DNA of 64,000 nucleotides, from NCBI RefSeq assembly GCF_003991565.1, contig NZ_CP032819.1, positions 1,054,001 to 1,118,000 on the forward strand. Reading direction: 5' to 3'. This document shows, one piece after another, positions 62,456-64,000 of the stretch. The translations under genes and the position numbers were made by a program. The notes under the pieces are model-generated. The model did no database searches. It saw nothing but the letters and a program-made list of their open reading frames with translations, and was not told where the DNA came from. This DNA is from Butyricimonas faecalis. Its GTDB lineage: Bacteria; Bacteroidota; Bacteroidia; Bacteroidales; Marinifilaceae. The stretch's first letter is position 1; each line of letters opens with the position of its first letter.

Positions 62456-63340
62456 ATGGAAAAAGTAATCGAGTGTAAAAACATAACGCACTATTACGGG
62501 GAAAAACTCATTTACGAGAACCTGAACTTTGAAGTAGAGAAAGGCAAAGTGCTCGGGCTGCTCGGGAAAAACGGAACGGGAAAAACCACCATCATCAACA
62601 TCTTGAACGGTTACCTGAAACCCCGCTCCGGAGAGTGCTACCTCCTCGGCGAGAACATGAATCACCTCACGCCCGCCACGAAAGCCAAAATCGGCTTGCT
62701 ACTGGAAGGCCACGTGCAACACACCTACTTCACGATCGAGCAAATCGAGAAATATTACCGGGCCTTCTTCCCGAACTGGAAACGGGACGCCTTCTACGGT
62801 CTGATGGAAAAACTAAAAGTCGTTCCCCATCAGAAAATCAACAACATGTCATGCGGCCAGCGTTCCCAAGTCGCCCTCGGGCTGCTATTTGCCCAAGACC
62901 CGGAGCTGCTGATCCTGGACGACTTCTCCATGGGACTGGATCCCGGCTACCGCCGCCTCTTCGTGGAATACTTGCGGGACTTTGCCGCCGGCGGGGACAA
63001 AACGATATTCCTCACCTCCCACATCATCCAAGACATGGAACTGCTGATTGACGACTGCATGATCTTGGACTACGGACGCCTGTTGATACACAAGCCGACC
63101 CGGGAAATCATGGACAACTTCCACCGTTTCCGCTTCTCCCTGGACGAGGGACAACTTCCCGCCACCCATGAAAAACTATGGAACACGGAGAAAACCAACG
63201 GTCAGTGGATCACCTACTCCTTCGAGCCCCTCGCAACCGTCCGTCAACTGCTGGAAGCAAAAGGCGCGCACGTGTCCGACTTGAAGGAAGAAACCTTGAC
63301 CCTTGAAGACGCTTTTATCGGCTTGACCGGGAAATATTAA
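62456..63340 (+). CDS. ABC transporter ATP-binding protein with altered catalytic motifs
   Basis: A 294-residue ATPase. Walker A is LLGKNGTGKTTIINIL. The signature is MSCGQRSQVALGLLFAQ, where the usual SGG is SCG. Walker B is ELLILDDFSMGLDPGYRR, where the usual catalytic Glu is Asp. The H-switch histidine is present (IFLTSHIIQDMELLIDD). The layout is that of YtrB/CcmA-type ATPases with separate permeases. It follows the barrel gene by 18 bases and is followed by its permease. Export of something to the envelope, or assembly of the surface complex, is inference. Confidence 0.9.
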   Translation: MEKVIECKNITHYYGEKLIYENLNFEVEKGKVLGLLGKNGTGKTTIINILNGYLKPRSGECYLLGENMNHLTPATKAKIGLLLEGHVQHTYFTIEQIEKYYRAFFPNWKRDAFYGLMEKLKVVPHQKINNMSCGQRSQVALGLLFAQDPELLILDDFSMGLDPGYRRLFVEYLRDFAAGGDKTIFLTSHIIQDMELLIDDCMILDYGRLLIHKPTREIMDNFHRFRFSLDEGQLPATHEKLWNTEKTNGQWITYSFEPLATVRQLLEAKGAHVSDLKEETLTLEDAFIGLTGKY

Positions 63341-63366
63341 CCAACTCAGAAAACAACACCAAAACG

Positions 63367-64000
63367 ATGAACAAAGCACTACTATTCAAAGAATGGATCA
63401 AAACCCGCTGGATACTCCTCCTGATGTTCGCGGTATTTATCCTCGCCATGGGCTACATCGCGCTCCGTATATCGAGTGCCGCCCGCAACGTGGGAATGCC
63501 ACACTTGTGGGAAGTATTTATCCTGAAAAACGTGGTTTTGCTGGACCAGATAAAAGTCTTACCGCTACTCGCCGGAATCATCATGGGGATCACCCAGTTT
63601 ATCCCGGAAATGACAAAGAAACGTTTTAAACTGACACTACACCTCCCGCTGGGAGAAAACCGGATCGTGTGCCTGATGCTGGGCTACGGGATGGTATGCC
63701 TGCTGCTCCTCTTCGCGGTCAGCTACGGCGGATTCCTGTGGGGACTATCCGGCAGCTTCCCGCGTGAAGTCGTCGGGGCATGGTTCGTCACGATCCTCCC
63801 CCACGTGTTAGGCGGATTCGCCTCCTACCTACTCGCGGCATGGATCATCCTGGAACCCGTGTGGAGCCAACGCCTCTACAACGCCGTGATCGGGCTGTTG
63901 GTCCTGTCGGTATTCATGATCCAGGGCGTGCCCGGCAGCCACGCGTGCATGTACCCGTTCCTGTTCGGGACACTCGTCCTGCTAGCCCTATACCCCAAAA
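63367..64000 (+). CDS. ABC-2-type permease (partial, cut by window end)
   Basis: The open frame runs off the window after about 211 residues. It has several helices: ILLLMFAVFILAMGYIALRI, LPLLAGIIMGITQFIPEMT, MVCLLLLFAVSYGGFLWGL, VLGGFASYLLAAWIILEP and VIGLLVLSVFMIQGV. The start MNKALLFKEWIKTRWILLLM is typical of membrane partners of YtrB-like ATPases, where the short N-terminus lies in the cytoplasm. It follows the ATPase gene by 26 bases and completes a two-gene ABC unit. Confidence 0.85.
   Translation, partial: MNKALLFKEWIKTRWILLLMFAVFILAMGYIALRISSAARNVGMPHLWEVFILKNVVLLDQIKVLPLLAGIIMGITQFIPEMTKKRFKLTLHLPLGENRIVCLMLGYGMVCLLLLFAVSYGGFLWGLSGSFPREVVGAWFVTILPHVLGGFASYLLAAWIILEPVWSQRLYNAVIGLLVLSVFMIQGVPGSHACMYPFLFGTLVLLALYPK

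Overview
This window looks like a gut Bacteroidota chromosome. Supporting signs are SusC/SusD pairs with an ECF sigma factor and a FecR anti-sigma factor, NigD-like and DUF1573 lipoproteins, and promoters of the TAnnTTTG type. The gene content, including a cysteate synthase (a sulfonolipid precursor enzyme), fits Odoribacteraceae such as Butyricimonas or Odoribacter best. That family-level call is inference and was not checked by alignment.

Layout. 1-12.5 kb: the end of a YidE/AspT-type transporter, then an ECF sigma gene separated from its probable FecR-SusC-SusD-fasciclin-lipoprotein operon by three minus-strand genes (an AlkZ-like glycosylase and two exported redox fusion proteins). 12.5-24.7 kb: a DUF1573 lipoprotein, de novo NAD synthesis (nadB-nadC-nadA), pheT, a membrane-NUDIX fusion, an NfeD protease, an EI24 protein and purB. 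24.8-47.5 kb: an MsbA-like exporter, queF, a beta-barrel protein, a C-terminal processing protease, a YfcE-like phosphodiesterase, sbcC/sbcD, a broken transglutaminase gene, nfo, prfC, a COG2509-like flavoprotein, an SDR enzyme, a NigD-like lipoprotein, then LptF/G, fmt and pbpC in one minus-strand run, and a START-like protein. 47.6-50.4 kb: a YihY membrane protein and cysteate synthase.

50.4-55.3 kb is the accessory part. It holds a SIR2-domain protein, an unexplained hairpin-rich intergenic stretch, three AT-rich orphan genes, a truncated IS982-type transposase start, an orphan lipoprotein, and an IS110-family element. The IS110 element has split a long palindromic repeat. Its 5' non-coding end can be folded into two guide loops that match the element's own ends and its target, so it reads as a bridge-RNA-encoding element, but its transposase is frameshifted. 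A tRNA-Arg(ACG) borders this region.

55.7-64 kb is one long plus-strand operon: a TonB-dependent receptor, two tandem DUF4876-like lipoproteins, a DUF6850-like barrel protein, and an ABC ATPase with a permease that is cut by the window end. Its substrate is unknown.

Two dispersed repeat classes run through the window. One is period-7 AT-rich tracts at gene ends, often arranged as inverted repeats. The other is a GC-rich palindromic unit, which is the IS110 target. Domain and family names were recognised by eye from the translated sequences; no database search was possible.
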